From positions 20,391 through 84,390 of the forward strand of contig JBKEDF010000014.1 of the NCBI GenBank assembly GCA_047975325.1: a DNA stretch of 64,000 nucleotides. Reading direction: 5' to 3'. The first letter of the stretch is position 1. Every line of letters begins with the position of its first letter. The position numbers and the translations under genes are program-made. This stretch comes from JBKEDF01 sp047975325 (GTDB lineage: Bacteria > Pseudomonadota > Alphaproteobacteria > Rhodobacterales > Rhodobacteraceae). This document shows, one piece after another, positions 43,213 through 51,378 of the stretch. Below the pieces are notes generated by a model. That model was not told where the DNA came from and did not search any database. It saw only the letters and a program-made list of their open reading frames with translations.

Positions 43213-45530
43213 TTTGTCCTCTGAGCTCCGGGGCCGGTTTGCCTGCCCCTGTTGCGGCTGCTTCGTGCGAGCCGTGGCAGGCGGATCTCTGCCATGGCGC
43301 CGCTATGGGCATCCGGTTCAAATGGTTCGGCATCAAGCAAGGTGAGCACGCCACCATGTTCCTCGATGATTTTCTTGACGATGGACAGGCCAAGGCCAGT
43401 GCCCTTTTCGCGCGTGGTCACATAGGGTTCAAACAGCCGCGCCCGATCCGGCGGCAGCCCGATACCATTATCGGCAATACGGATAATGGCCTGATCAGGC
43501 AGAACCTCCATGGCCACACGGATCTGTGGGGAAAACCCGTCCGGGCTATTTTTTTCTACGTAGGATTCAATTGCTTCCCCGGCATTCTTAATTAAGTTTA
43601 TCAGGGCTTGCGAAATCATGGTCGCATCCAGTTCAAGCGTCAGTGCCCCCTCCGGAAGATCGGCTTCAAACCGGACATCGGGCTGTCCGGCCTGCTGCAG
43701 GGTTACGGCATCCCGCAGGATCCGTACCAGATCCTCCTCCCGCCGGTCAGGTTCAGGCATGCGGGCAAATTTGGAAAACTCGTTGACGATCCGCCGCAAA
43801 TCCTCCGTCTGACGAATAATCACGTCGGAATATTGTTCCAGATCTTCCGGCACTGAGACTTCCTTGCGGAATTTCCGTTTGATCCGCTCGGCAGAAAGGG
43901 CAATTGGTGTCAGGGGGTTCTTGATTTCATGCGCGATACGCCGCGCCACATCACCCCAGGCCGCCATACGCTGTGCGGAAACAAGATCCGTCACATCGTC
44001 AAAGGCGATCACATAACCTTCAAGCTGTCCGGTGTCGGATTGTCTTGTACTGATCCGCACCAGAAGGCTTTCCATGCGGCCCCGCCGTGTCAGACGAATT
44101 TCCTCCTGAACCGTTCCATCAATATTTTCCGGCAACCTCTTGAAAAGACCATCAAATTCAGGAACAATTACGACAAGATCCCGGCCATGCACCTGTTCCG
44201 CCACATCCAGAAGCCGCTCCGCCGCGCGGTTGACGAAATCCACGCGGCCATCAGGGTCAAGCCCGATCACCCCCGCCGTGACGGAGGACAAAACAGAATC
44301 GAATAGCCGCCTTTGTTCCTCGGTTTCACGATTGGAGGTCACAAGCGCATTGCGCTGCCCCTTGAGCTGCCGTGTCATCTGGTTGAAAAGCCGCCCCAGC
44401 ATGGCGATTTCATCATCGCCATCCTCTTCGCGGACCTGCACATCCAGATCGCCCGAACCAACCCGCTGTGCCGCCCCCGCAAGCCGCCCCACCGGGCGCG
44501 AAAGCCGTTCGGCAAACCATAGCCCGAGCCAGATCGCGGCCAGGATCAGGATAAGTGCAAAGCCAAGATAAAGCAGTCCGAATTCGAACAGGATCCGCCC
44601 TCTTTCCGCCTCAAGTTGTTGATAAAGCGCTACGGTCTCACGGGTTTCATCCAGAAGACTCAGGAGCGAACCATCCACCTTTCGCGTGACATAAAGATAG
44701 CGGTCGGCATAGGCATCGAGATGCACGATGGCACGAAGCTCATCAATCCCCCAATCCTCGATCAAGACCGGGGCGCCGCTTTCACGGGCCTGATCAATTG
44801 CCGCCTGATCCGGTTCTTCGAAATCAAAAAGGTAGGATCGATCCCCCCGCGTCATCAACTCACCTGCGGCATTGATGAGGAAGGCTTCCTTGAGGCCACG
44901 CTGGATCAACGCTTGGCCATTGGTCAAAACGGGGCGAAGCTGATCATCGGCAAGAAAGAAGTTGGCCTGTTTCGTTGCATTAAGATATGCGGCCAATGCA
45001 TTGGAATCTTCGGTAAGATCACGGCGGTGTTCCCCATCATAGGCCTGCGCCGCCGCCAGGGAACTTCCAAGTACGGTACGGACCCGGTCGGAAAACCAGC
45101 CTTCCAGGCCAACATTGAAGGTCAGCACCGCGAAAACTGCCACTAGGATTGTCGGGATCAGCGCCAGCAGCGCAAAGACGGCGGAAAGCCGCAAATGCAG
45201 CCGGGAACCTGCCGATTTGCTGCGCCGGTCGGACACCATGCGCGCAACGCGGCCCAGAACCAGCGCCGCCACGACCAGCACATAGACCAGATCCGCCAGC
45301 ATGATCAGCCGCAGATAGGGCGAACTCGCCCCCTGATCGAAAGGACCAAGCGCGAGGAAAGTCGCTACCGCCAGCATCGGGCCGAGAATCACCAGCGCAA
45401 AGGTCATCAGGGTCTGAATGCGACGTTGCCGCCGCAGTCGCGACATGCGGAGAATGACATTGCTTCGCAAAACCGTCGCCACAGGATTACACCCTCTATG
45501 ACTGGCAGGTGCATGCGCGCCTTGCCCCAT
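43209..45530 (-). CDS. ntrY: Nitrogen assimilation sensor histidine kinase NtrY
   Basis: Membrane sensor kinase, up to 773 residues. Several N-terminal membrane helices and an extracytoplasmic part precede a HAMP domain (RLSRPVGRLAGAAQRVGSG), a PAS domain, and the kinase core with H-box ARRIAHEIKNPLTPIALSAE and ATP-binding motifs (NLIKNAGEA, DNGIGLPP, GTGLGLSIVKKI). It phosphorylates NtrX. The ATG at 45530 sits at the edge of an inverted repeat and lacks a ribosome site; a start nearer to MSRLRRQRR (45446) is possible. Confidence 0.93.
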   Translation of the reverse strand: MGQGAHAPASHRGCNPVATVLRSNVILRMSRLRRQRRIQTLMTFALVILGPMLAVATFLALGPFDQGASSPYLRLIMLADLVYVLVVAALVLGRVARMVSDRRSKSAGSRLHLRLSAVFALLALIPTILVAVFAVLTFNVGLEGWFSDRVRTVLGSSLAAAQAYDGEHRRDLTEDSNALAAYLNATKQANFFLADDQLRPVLTNGQALIQRGLKEAFLINAAGELMTRGDRSYLFDFEEPDQAAIDQARESGAPVLIEDWGIDELRAIVHLDAYADRYLYVTRKVDGSLLSLLDETRETVALYQQLEAERGRILFEFGLLYLGFALILILAAIWLGLWFAERLSRPVGRLAGAAQRVGSGDLDVQVREEDGDDEIAMLGRLFNQMTRQLKGQRNALVTSNRETEEQRRLFDSVLSSVTAGVIGLDPDGRVDFVNRAAERLLDVAEQVHGRDLVVIVPEFDGLFKRLPENIDGTVQEEIRLTRRGRMESLLVRISTRQSDTGQLEGYVIAFDDVTDLVSAQRMAAWGDVARRIAHEIKNPLTPIALSAERIKRKFRKEVSVPEDLEQYSDVIIRQTEDLRRIVNEFSKFARMPEPDRREEDLVRILRDAVTLQQAGQPDVRFEADLPEGALTLELDATMISQALINLIKNAGEAIESYVEKNSPDGFSPQIRVAMEVLPDQAIIRIADNGIGLPPDRARLFEPYVTTREKGTGLGLSIVKKIIEEHGGVLTLLDAEPFEPDAHSGAMAEIRLPRLARSSRNRGRQTGPGAQRTK

Positions 45531-45553
45531 ATCTGGTATATATGCACCAGATA
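45530..45553. promoter_or_regulatory. Inverted repeat at the start of ntrY
   Basis: TATCTGGT (45530-45537) and ACCAGATA (45546-45553) form a perfect 8-bp inverted repeat with an 8-base AT-rich spacer, in the 55-base gap between the ntrC stop and the presumed ntrY start. It touches the ATG of the longest frame. An operator for ntrYX or a leader hairpin is possible; it lacks the GC-rich stem and T-run of a terminator. Confidence 0.5.
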
Positions 45554-45585
45554 GGGATAAGAAAGCAACAGTTCCTGTGGCGCGT

Positions 45586-46953
45586 TTACATCAGTTTTCG
45601 TCGCCGCGTCACACGGATTTCAAGATCGGTGATCTTCTTGCGCAATGTATTGCGATTGATCCCCAGCAGATCCGCGCATCGGGCCTGATTCCCCCCGGTT
45701 GCCTCCAGCGAAATCTCGATCAGCGGTGCCTCGATTTCGCGCAGGATCCGGGCATAGACCCCCGGCGGGGGCAGTGCGCCGCCATGCAGATCGAAATATC
45801 GCCGCAAATGACGCGCAACGGAGGCCGAAAGCTTTTCGCCTTCACCTCCCCCCTGAATTGGTTCATTCGCCGGCTGATTGCCCAGTACCGCTGCAACTTC
45901 CTCACGCGTGATTTCCGGTTCAAGCGCGGTGATCAACAGCCGCTTCACCGCATTTTCCAGCTGCCGCACATTGCCCGGCCAGCTATAGGCACGGATCAAT
46001 TCGCGTGCATCAGGAGACAGGCGGCGAATCATGCCGGTTTCACGTTCCCCCCGGGCCAGGAAATGTTCAGCCAGAAGCGGAATATCCTCCACTCTTTCAC
46101 GCAGGGCGGGCACCTGAATGGCCACGCCGCCCAAACGGTAGAACAGATCCTGCCGGAAGGTTCCCGCCTCCAGCCTCCCGGCCAGATCAACCTGGGACGT
46201 GGCCATGACACGCGGCGCATTTTCGTCGAACAGATCCAGCATGCGCACGATCCGGGCCTGGGTTTCCTCGTCATAATCGGCAACCTCGTCAAAAACCAGG
46301 CTGCCCCCCCGCGCCCGTACCGCAAGGTTTGCCGGGCCGTCCACACCTTGCAGGTCCATCGCCTGCGCCGTCACGAAAGGTTGGTTGCGACGGTCGGAAA
46401 AATCATGGATCGCACGCGCAATCAGCGATTTTCCGGTGCCGGATTCTCCGGTGATCAGCACCGCAAGATCGGTATTCATGACCCGCGCAACCAGACGATA
46501 AAGCGCCTGCATGGCGGAAGTCCGCCCCACCAGCGGAAGATCGTCGCCCCCCTCCCGCGGCGTGGGCTGTGCCTTACCCGGCACCCTGCGGCGAACCGCC
46601 AGCGCCCGGGATGAGCGTTTCATCAGATCGGGCAGATCAAAGGGTTTCGGCAGGTAGTCAAAAGCCTCGGCCTCAGCTGCCTGAATGGCGGTAACAATGG
46701 TATTTTGCGCCGAGATCACGATCACCGGCAGCCCCGGGCGCAGTTCGCTGATCCGGGGCAGCGCCTCCAGCCCGTTTCCATCGGGCATCATTACATCGGA
46801 GATCACCAGATCTCCCTTGCCTTCCTCAACCCAGCGCATCAGCGTCACCAGGCTTGACGTCGCATGGACCTTGCAGCCCGCGCGCGTCAGGGCCTGCGTC
46901 AGAACAGTTCGGATCGTACGATCGTCATCCGCAACAAGAACGGTGCCGTCCAT
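45586..46953 (-). CDS. ntrC: Nitrogen regulation response regulator NtrC (Rhodobacter type)
   Basis: Response regulator of general nitrogen control, 455 residues. Receiver: VLVADDDRTI and phosphoacceptor Asp in LVISDVMMPDG. AAA+ domain: Walker A GESGTGKS and Walker B GGSLVFDEVADYD. The sigma54-contacting GAFTGA loop is absent; the segment between Walker A and B reads LQGVDGPANLAVRARGG. Rhodobacter capsulatus NtrC likewise lacks GAFTGA and works with the housekeeping sigma factor. HTH at the C-terminus: ARCADLLGINRNTLRKKI. Three bases after ntrB. Confidence 0.95.
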   Translation of the reverse strand: MDGTVLVADDDRTIRTVLTQALTRAGCKVHATSSLVTLMRWVEEGKGDLVISDVMMPDGNGLEALPRISELRPGLPVIVISAQNTIVTAIQAAEAEAFDYLPKPFDLPDLMKRSSRALAVRRRVPGKAQPTPREGGDDLPLVGRTSAMQALYRLVARVMNTDLAVLITGESGTGKSLIARAIHDFSDRRNQPFVTAQAMDLQGVDGPANLAVRARGGSLVFDEVADYDEETQARIVRMLDLFDENAPRVMATSQVDLAGRLEAGTFRQDLFYRLGGVAIQVPALRERVEDIPLLAEHFLARGERETGMIRRLSPDARELIRAYSWPGNVRQLENAVKRLLITALEPEITREEVAAVLGNQPANEPIQGGGEGEKLSASVARHLRRYFDLHGGALPPPGVYARILREIEAPLIEISLEATGGNQARCADLLGINRNTLRKKITDLEIRVTRRRKLM

Positions 46954-46956
46954 GCG

Positions 46957-48066
46957 CTATTCTCCTGTCTTGGTTGCGGGCTTTGCCTCTTTCGGGGCAA
47001 GCGGCAATGAAACGCGAAACACCGTGCGGCCCGGCCCGCTTTCCACGGCAATCCAGCCATCGTGATCGGAAACGATCCTGGACACCAGCGCAAGGCCCAG
47101 CCCGGTCCCGTTTTCCCGCCCCGACACGAAAGGTTCAAAGATATTCGCCGCAATTTCAGGTGGCAGGCCCGGACCATCGTCGATCACCTCGATCTGCAGC
47201 GCCAGAGGGCTGCCGGAGCCATCCCTGCGCCGCAGTCGCAGGGCAAGTTCGTAAAAGGTCCGCAGGCGGATCGTACCGCCCCGAGGACCCGCAGCCTCGG
47301 ACGCATTCTTGATCAGGTTCAGAAAGACCTGCATGAGCTGATCCGGATCGGCCCAGGTTTCAGGCAATGAGGGATCGTAATCCTCGATAATGGTCATCTG
47401 CGCGGCAAAACCGACCATGGCCGAACGCCGGGCACGATCCAGCGCATCGTGGATATTCACCCGGCGACATTCCGGCGGGCGCAGGTTGCCGAATTGTTCG
47501 ACCTGTTCCAGAAGCTTCACGATGCGGCGGGTTTCCTCCACGATCAGATCGGTCATCTCACGATCCTCGGTGGTAAGGTTCATCGACAAAAGCTGGGCCG
47601 CACCGGAAATCCCGGCCAGCGGATTCTTGATTTCATGGGCCAGCATCTCCGCCATGCCAATGACGGAACGGGTGGCCGACTTGACAGCCGTGGCACGGCC
47701 AAGCCTGTCGGCGATATCGCGGGGAAAAATAAGCAGCATGATGATATCGGGATTATCATGCATTGGTGCGATCTGGAGATTGCATTGAACCGGCGGGCGT
47801 TCGCCGGTGGTCAGATCGACCTGATTGATGACCAGCGCGGATCGGTTCCTGCGCGCCCGTTCAAAGGCTTCCTCCATCGGGGCATCAATGGAAAGGCGGT
47901 CAAAAAGCGGCTGGCCTTGCAGGCTGCGGGTGGACGCATTGAGGAAGGTTTCCGCCGCCGGGTTGATTTCGGCAATCCGGCCCGCCGCATCGACAAGAAG
48001 CGCCGGAATCGGCAGCGACGCCCAGACCACCCCCGGAACCGGATAGGGCTGACGATAAACCGTCAT
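46957..48066 (-). CDS. ntrB: Nitrogen regulation sensor histidine kinase NtrB
   Basis: Cytoplasmic kinase of nitrogen control, 369 residues. A PAS domain (ASLPIPALLVDAAGRIAEINPAAE, by position about residues 16-40) precedes the phosphoacceptor H-box MLAHEIKNPLAGISGAAQLL and the ATPase motifs NLIKNASEA, IDDGPGLPP and GTGLGLALVSRI. The start at MTVYRQ overlaps the dusB stop by 4 bases, which fixes it over a longer frame. It phosphorylates NtrC according to PII state. Confidence 0.95.
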   Translation of the reverse strand: MTVYRQPYPVPGVVWASLPIPALLVDAAGRIAEINPAAETFLNASTRSLQGQPLFDRLSIDAPMEEAFERARRNRSALVINQVDLTTGERPPVQCNLQIAPMHDNPDIIMLLIFPRDIADRLGRATAVKSATRSVIGMAEMLAHEIKNPLAGISGAAQLLSMNLTTEDREMTDLIVEETRRIVKLLEQVEQFGNLRPPECRRVNIHDALDRARRSAMVGFAAQMTIIEDYDPSLPETWADPDQLMQVFLNLIKNASEAAGPRGGTIRLRTFYELALRLRRRDGSGSPLALQIEVIDDGPGLPPEIAANIFEPFVSGRENGTGLGLALVSRIVSDHDGWIAVESGPGRTVFRVSLPLAPKEAKPATKTGE

Positions 48067-49046
48067 GCTGCCGCGCTCCCCTCGCATTCGAAGGCCAGGG
48101 GCAGCAGATGCAGAACCTCCCGGGGGGTTTCGGAACGCAGGATCCGGCCGCGCAGCGCCTGTCCCCGCCCGGCCGCCTCAAGATACCAGCCAAGATGCTT
48201 GCGCGCGACCTTCAGCCCCAATGTGATACCATAGAAACTAAGCATATCTTCGTAATGTTCCGATACCATTGCCGCCAGCGCCGCCCCCTGCGGTACATGC
48301 GGTTCGGCAGAACCAAAAAGCCCTGCGGCGATTTGCGCAAGCACCCATGGGCGTCCCTGTGCCCCGCGTCCCACCATCACCCCATCGGCACCCGAAAGCG
48401 CCAGCGCCCAAGCCGCGCTGGCCCTGTCGACGATATCGCCATTGGCAATGACCGGGATGGCCACCGCCTGTTTCACCGCACGGATCGCGGCCCAATCGGC
48501 GTGACCCTTGTAAAACTGGCACCGCGTACGGCCATGGATCGTGACCATCGCAATCCCGGCCGCCTCGGCACGCTGCGCAAGTTCGGGCGCATTGAGCAGC
48601 CCTTCATCCCAGCCCAGCCGCATCTTGAGCGTCACCGGAACCGAAACCGCCCCCAGGACCGCTTCGATCAGCCGCAACGCATAATCGGGTTCGCGCATCA
48701 ATGCGGATCCGGAATAGCCATTCGTGACCTTCCGCGCCGGGCAACCCATGTTGATATCGATGATCCGCGCGCCCTGTGCCTCGACATAGCGCGCGGCCTC
48801 CGCCATCCAGTAGGGCTCCCGCCCGGCAAGCTGAACCGCGGTTGCCTGTTCCCCGAAACCCAGCTCCGCGCGGGCGCGCGCCAGTGGTCGTGCCTGTACC
48901 ACCTCCTGGCTCGCTACCATTTCGGAAACCACCAGCCCCGCGCCAAAACGTGCCACCAGACGGCGAAATGGCAGATCGGTGATCCCGGCAAGCGGTGCAA
49001 GCAGCGCCGGGGGATCAAGGGCAATATTGGCTAGTTTAACGGACAA
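48063..49046 (-). CDS. dusB: tRNA dihydrouridine synthase DusB (NifR3)
   Basis: FMN enzyme that reduces uridines in the D-loop of tRNA, about 327 residues. The N-terminal LAPLAGITDLPFRRL, the catalytic Cys in NMGCPARKVTNGYSGSAL, and the phosphate-binding region NGDIVDRASAAWALALSGADGVMVGRGAQGRPW are typical. The frame is open further upstream, but a TTG (49046) with AAGGA in front fits the family length best; ATGs at 49073 or 49121 would overlap an intergenic hairpin. It heads the dusB-ntrB-ntrC-ntrY-ntrX order (nifR3 operon). Confidence 0.9.
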   Translation of the reverse strand: MSVKLANIALDPPALLAPLAGITDLPFRRLVARFGAGLVVSEMVASQEVVQARPLARARAELGFGEQATAVQLAGREPYWMAEAARYVEAQGARIIDINMGCPARKVTNGYSGSALMREPDYALRLIEAVLGAVSVPVTLKMRLGWDEGLLNAPELAQRAEAAGIAMVTIHGRTRCQFYKGHADWAAIRAVKQAVAIPVIANGDIVDRASAAWALALSGADGVMVGRGAQGRPWVLAQIAAGLFGSAEPHVPQGAALAAMVSEHYEDMLSFYGITLGLKVARKHLGWYLEAAGRGQALRGRILRSETPREVLHLLPLAFECEGSAAA

Positions 49047-49232
49047 GCGATTAATCCTTGAGCAATGACCCATCAGGTATCCCCGCAAGCGGGGTAAGGC
49101 AAACCAGCAAAGCGCAACCACGGTTAAAATTCGCGCATTGCCTAAATTTCAGGCAACATATGGGCGGCAAACGCCCGATTGTCATGCGCGGACATATCGC
49201 CTAGACCTGCGTGCGATCAAGTCGAGGCCTTC
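49047..49232. promoter_or_regulatory. Divergent promoter region dusB/ispD with two hairpins
   Basis: This 186-base gap contains a hairpin CCCCGC-AA-GCGGGG (49081-49094) and an inverted repeat TTGCCT / AGGCAA (49138-49143 and 49151-49156). No promoter hexamers were matched. The hairpins may be parts of leaders or operators for the nitrogen regulatory operon. Confidence 0.4.
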
Positions 49233-49904
49233 ATGACGCTTGCCGCCATCCTTCTTGCCGCCGGGCGCGGCAGCCGCGCCGGGGGTGAAAAACCCAAACA
49301 GTGGCAGCATCTGGCAGGCCATCCGGTCGCAGCGCATTCACTGGCGGTATTTCGCGCCAGGCCGGAATTTACCCGGATCATGCTGGTGATCCATCCCGGG
49401 GATCGCCCGGAGGCCGAGGCCATCGCCCGGGGCGCGGATATCGTGGCAGGCGGCGCAACACGGGCGCAATCGGTCAGGAATGCTCTTGAGGCCCTGGAAG
49501 GACATGGGGTTTCTCGCGTCCTGATTCATGATGCCGCCCGGCCCTGCCTGACTGATGAACTCATTACCCGGCTTGTCTTGGCTCTTGATCACGGTCCGGC
49601 CGCTGCCCCTGCCCTTGCGGTTACAGATGCGCTCTGGCGTGGAAAATCGGGCAAGGTAACGGGGGTTCAACCCCGCGAGGGCCTCTTTCGGGCACAAACC
49701 CCCCAGGCGTTTCATTTCACATCAATTCTTGCCGCCCATCGTACCCATTGCGGCGACGCATCCGACGATGTCGAGGTTGCCCGCGCAGCGGGGCTTGACG
49801 TGGCGATCGTGGAGGGCGAGGAGGAGAACCTGAAACTGACCTGGCCGGGCGATTTTACCCGGGCGGAGCGGATCCTGGAGGTACGCGGATGGAAATCCGG
49901 CTAG
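49233..49904 (+). CDS. ispD: 2-C-methyl-D-erythritol 4-phosphate cytidylyltransferase
   Basis: Third step of the MEP isoprenoid pathway: activates methylerythritol phosphate with CTP. The 223-residue protein begins with the CTP-binding motif ILLAAGRGSRAGGEKPKQ and has IHDAARPCLTDELI and TDAL as expected. Many alphaproteobacteria have ispD fused to ispF; here they are separate genes overlapping by 16 bases in different frames, as in Rhodobacter. The start is the ATG before TLAAILLAAG. Confidence 0.95.
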   Translation: MTLAAILLAAGRGSRAGGEKPKQWQHLAGHPVAAHSLAVFRARPEFTRIMLVIHPGDRPEAEAIARGADIVAGGATRAQSVRNALEALEGHGVSRVLIHDAARPCLTDELITRLVLALDHGPAAAPALAVTDALWRGKSGKVTGVQPREGLFRAQTPQAFHFTSILAAHRTHCGDASDDVEVARAAGLDVAIVEGEEENLKLTWPGDFTRAERILEVRGWKSG

Positions 49905-50371
49905 GAAACGGATTTGATGTGCATCGTTTCTGCAAGGGCGATCACCTCTGGCTTTGCGGGGTCCGGATCGCGCATGGGCGCGGGCTGAAGGGCCATTCGG
50001 ATGCCGATGTAGGCATGCATGCCCTGACCGATGCGATCTATGGCGCCCTGGCGCTTGGGGATATCGGCCAGCATTTCCCGCCAACCGATCCGCAGTGGAA
50101 GGGGGCCGAAAGCCATATCTTCCTGCGGCACGCCATGGAACAGGCCACCAGCCGTGGCCTGACACTGGGCAATTGCGATGTGACGCTGATCTGCGAAGCC
50201 CCCAAAATCGGCCCTCATGCCCCGGCAATGCGCGCAGCACTGGCCCGGATTATGACGGTTGAACCCGACAGGGTTTCCGTCAAGGCCACGACAAGCGAAC
50301 GGTTGGGCTTCACCGGCCGCGAAGAGGGCATCGCGGCGATTGCAACCGCCACGCTGGTGGGTCGCCCATGA
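49889..50371 (+). CDS. ispF: 2-C-methyl-D-erythritol 2,4-cyclodiphosphate synthase
   Basis: Makes the cyclic diphosphate of the MEP pathway. The 160-residue protein has the metal ligands Asp and His in GFDVHRF, His in the HSDADVGMHALTDAI segment, and the GDIGQHFPPTD loop. The start lies inside the ispD end, and the stop overlaps the pgpA start by 4 bases, so it is part of a co-translated run. Confidence 0.96.
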   Translation: MEIRLGNGFDVHRFCKGDHLWLCGVRIAHGRGLKGHSDADVGMHALTDAIYGALALGDIGQHFPPTDPQWKGAESHIFLRHAMEQATSRGLTLGNCDVTLICEAPKIGPHAPAMRAALARIMTVEPDRVSVKATTSERLGFTGREEGIAAIATATLVGRP

Positions 50372-50862
50372 GCAGGATGATCGCAATCTTTTTCGGCGCC
50401 GGCCTGTTGCGCCCTGCCCCCGGCACCTGGGGGTCTGCGGTGGCGGTGGGGCTTGGGCTGACCCTTTACCGGATCGGGCATTTTCCCCTGCTAGCCGTCG
50501 CAACGGCTCTGGTCACGGCCCTGGGCTTCTGGGCCTGCCAGCGCGAACTGGCCGACCGGCCCGGGGAAGATCCGTCGGAGATCGTGATTGACGAAGTCGC
50601 GGGACAATGGCTTGCCCTGCTTTTTCCCGCGCTTGGCTTCTGGTTTGCCGGGTTGCCGAATGACAGCTTTCCCTATCCCGGCTGGCTGGCCGCTTTCGTG
50701 CTGTTCCGGCTTTTCGATATCTGGAAACCATGGCTGGTTGGCAAGGCGGATCGGCGTGGCGATGCGGTGGGGGTAATGCTGGATGATCTCTGGGCCGGTT
50801 TCTTTGCCGGCGTCGGGACCATGGCCCTTGCCGCCATTGCCCATGGGATCATGGCCGCATGA
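50368..50862 (+). CDS. pgpA: Phosphatidylglycerophosphatase A
   Basis: Membrane enzyme that dephosphorylates phosphatidylglycerol phosphate in phospholipid synthesis. The 164-residue product has the family N-terminus FFGAGLLRPAPGTWGSAVA, the EIVIDEVAGQWLAL motif with acidic residues, and FDIWKPW. Three or four hydrophobic segments are visible. The start overlaps ispF (ATGA) and the end overlaps the next gene (ATGA). Confidence 0.94.
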   Translation: MSRMIAIFFGAGLLRPAPGTWGSAVAVGLGLTLYRIGHFPLLAVATALVTALGFWACQRELADRPGEDPSEIVIDEVAGQWLALLFPALGFWFAGLPNDSFPYPGWLAAFVLFRLFDIWKPWLVGKADRRGDAVGVMLDDLWAGFFAGVGTMALAAIAHGIMAA

Positions 50863-51332
50863 ATGCCGAAACGATCCTGGCCGCAGCAAGGGCCAGAGGC
50901 TGGCGCATCGCAACCGCCGAAAGCTGCACCGGTGGGATGGTTTCGGCGGCATTGACCGATATAGCCGGATCCTCGGATGTGTTCGACCGGGGGTTCGTCA
51001 CCTATTCCAACGCCGCAAAACAGGCAATGCTGGGGGTGAATGACAAAACACTGTCCACCCATGGCGCGGTATCGGAGGAAGTGGCCCGTGAGATGGCCGA
51101 AGGTGCACTGCAACATTCCCGGGCCGATCTTGCCGTTGCCGTCACCGGCATTGCAGGCCCCGGGGGATCAGATTTCAAACCCGAAGGCCGGGTCTGTTTC
51201 GCCATTGCCCGCCGGGGCCTTGCCACCCGCCATGAAACAGTTGAATTCGGTGCACGCGGCCGGCAACACGTGCGCGCCGCCGCATGCGATCATGCTCTGA
51301 CATTACTTGCACGGGGGGTAGAGGCGGATTGA
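50859..51332 (+). CDS. pncC: CinA C-terminal domain protein, nicotinamide-nucleotide amidohydrolase
   Basis: Stand-alone CinA C-terminal domain of 157 residues, which deamidates nicotinamide mononucleotide to recycle NAD. Motifs ATAESCTGGMVSAALTD, VTYSNAAKQAMLGV and AVTGIAGPGG are all present. It lacks the N-terminal molybdopterin-like domain of full CinA, as is common. It is the last gene of the ispD-ispF-pgpA-pncC run, and is followed by a strong imperfect stem. Confidence 0.93.
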   Translation: MNAETILAAARARGWRIATAESCTGGMVSAALTDIAGSSDVFDRGFVTYSNAAKQAMLGVNDKTLSTHGAVSEEVAREMAEGALQHSRADLAVAVTGIAGPGGSDFKPEGRVCFAIARRGLATRHETVEFGARGRQHVRAAACDHALTLLARGVEAD

Positions 51333-51377
51333 TCCGGGAACGGCAGGGCGCATATCACGCCCCTGTCCGGGATCCTC
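51331..51377. terminator. Bidirectional terminator-like stem between pncC and the C-S lyase gene
   Basis: GATCCGGGAACGGCAGGGCG and, after a 7-base loop, CGCCCCTGTCCGGGATCC form a long imperfect GC-rich stem in the gap between two convergent genes. It lacks a T-run. It probably ends transcription of both genes. Confidence 0.5.
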
Positions 51378-51378
51378 G

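Noticed and set aside
49233..50371. Bifunctional ispDF fusion
   Set aside because: ispD and ispF are in different frames and overlap by 16 bases, each with its own start and stop, so they are separate genes.
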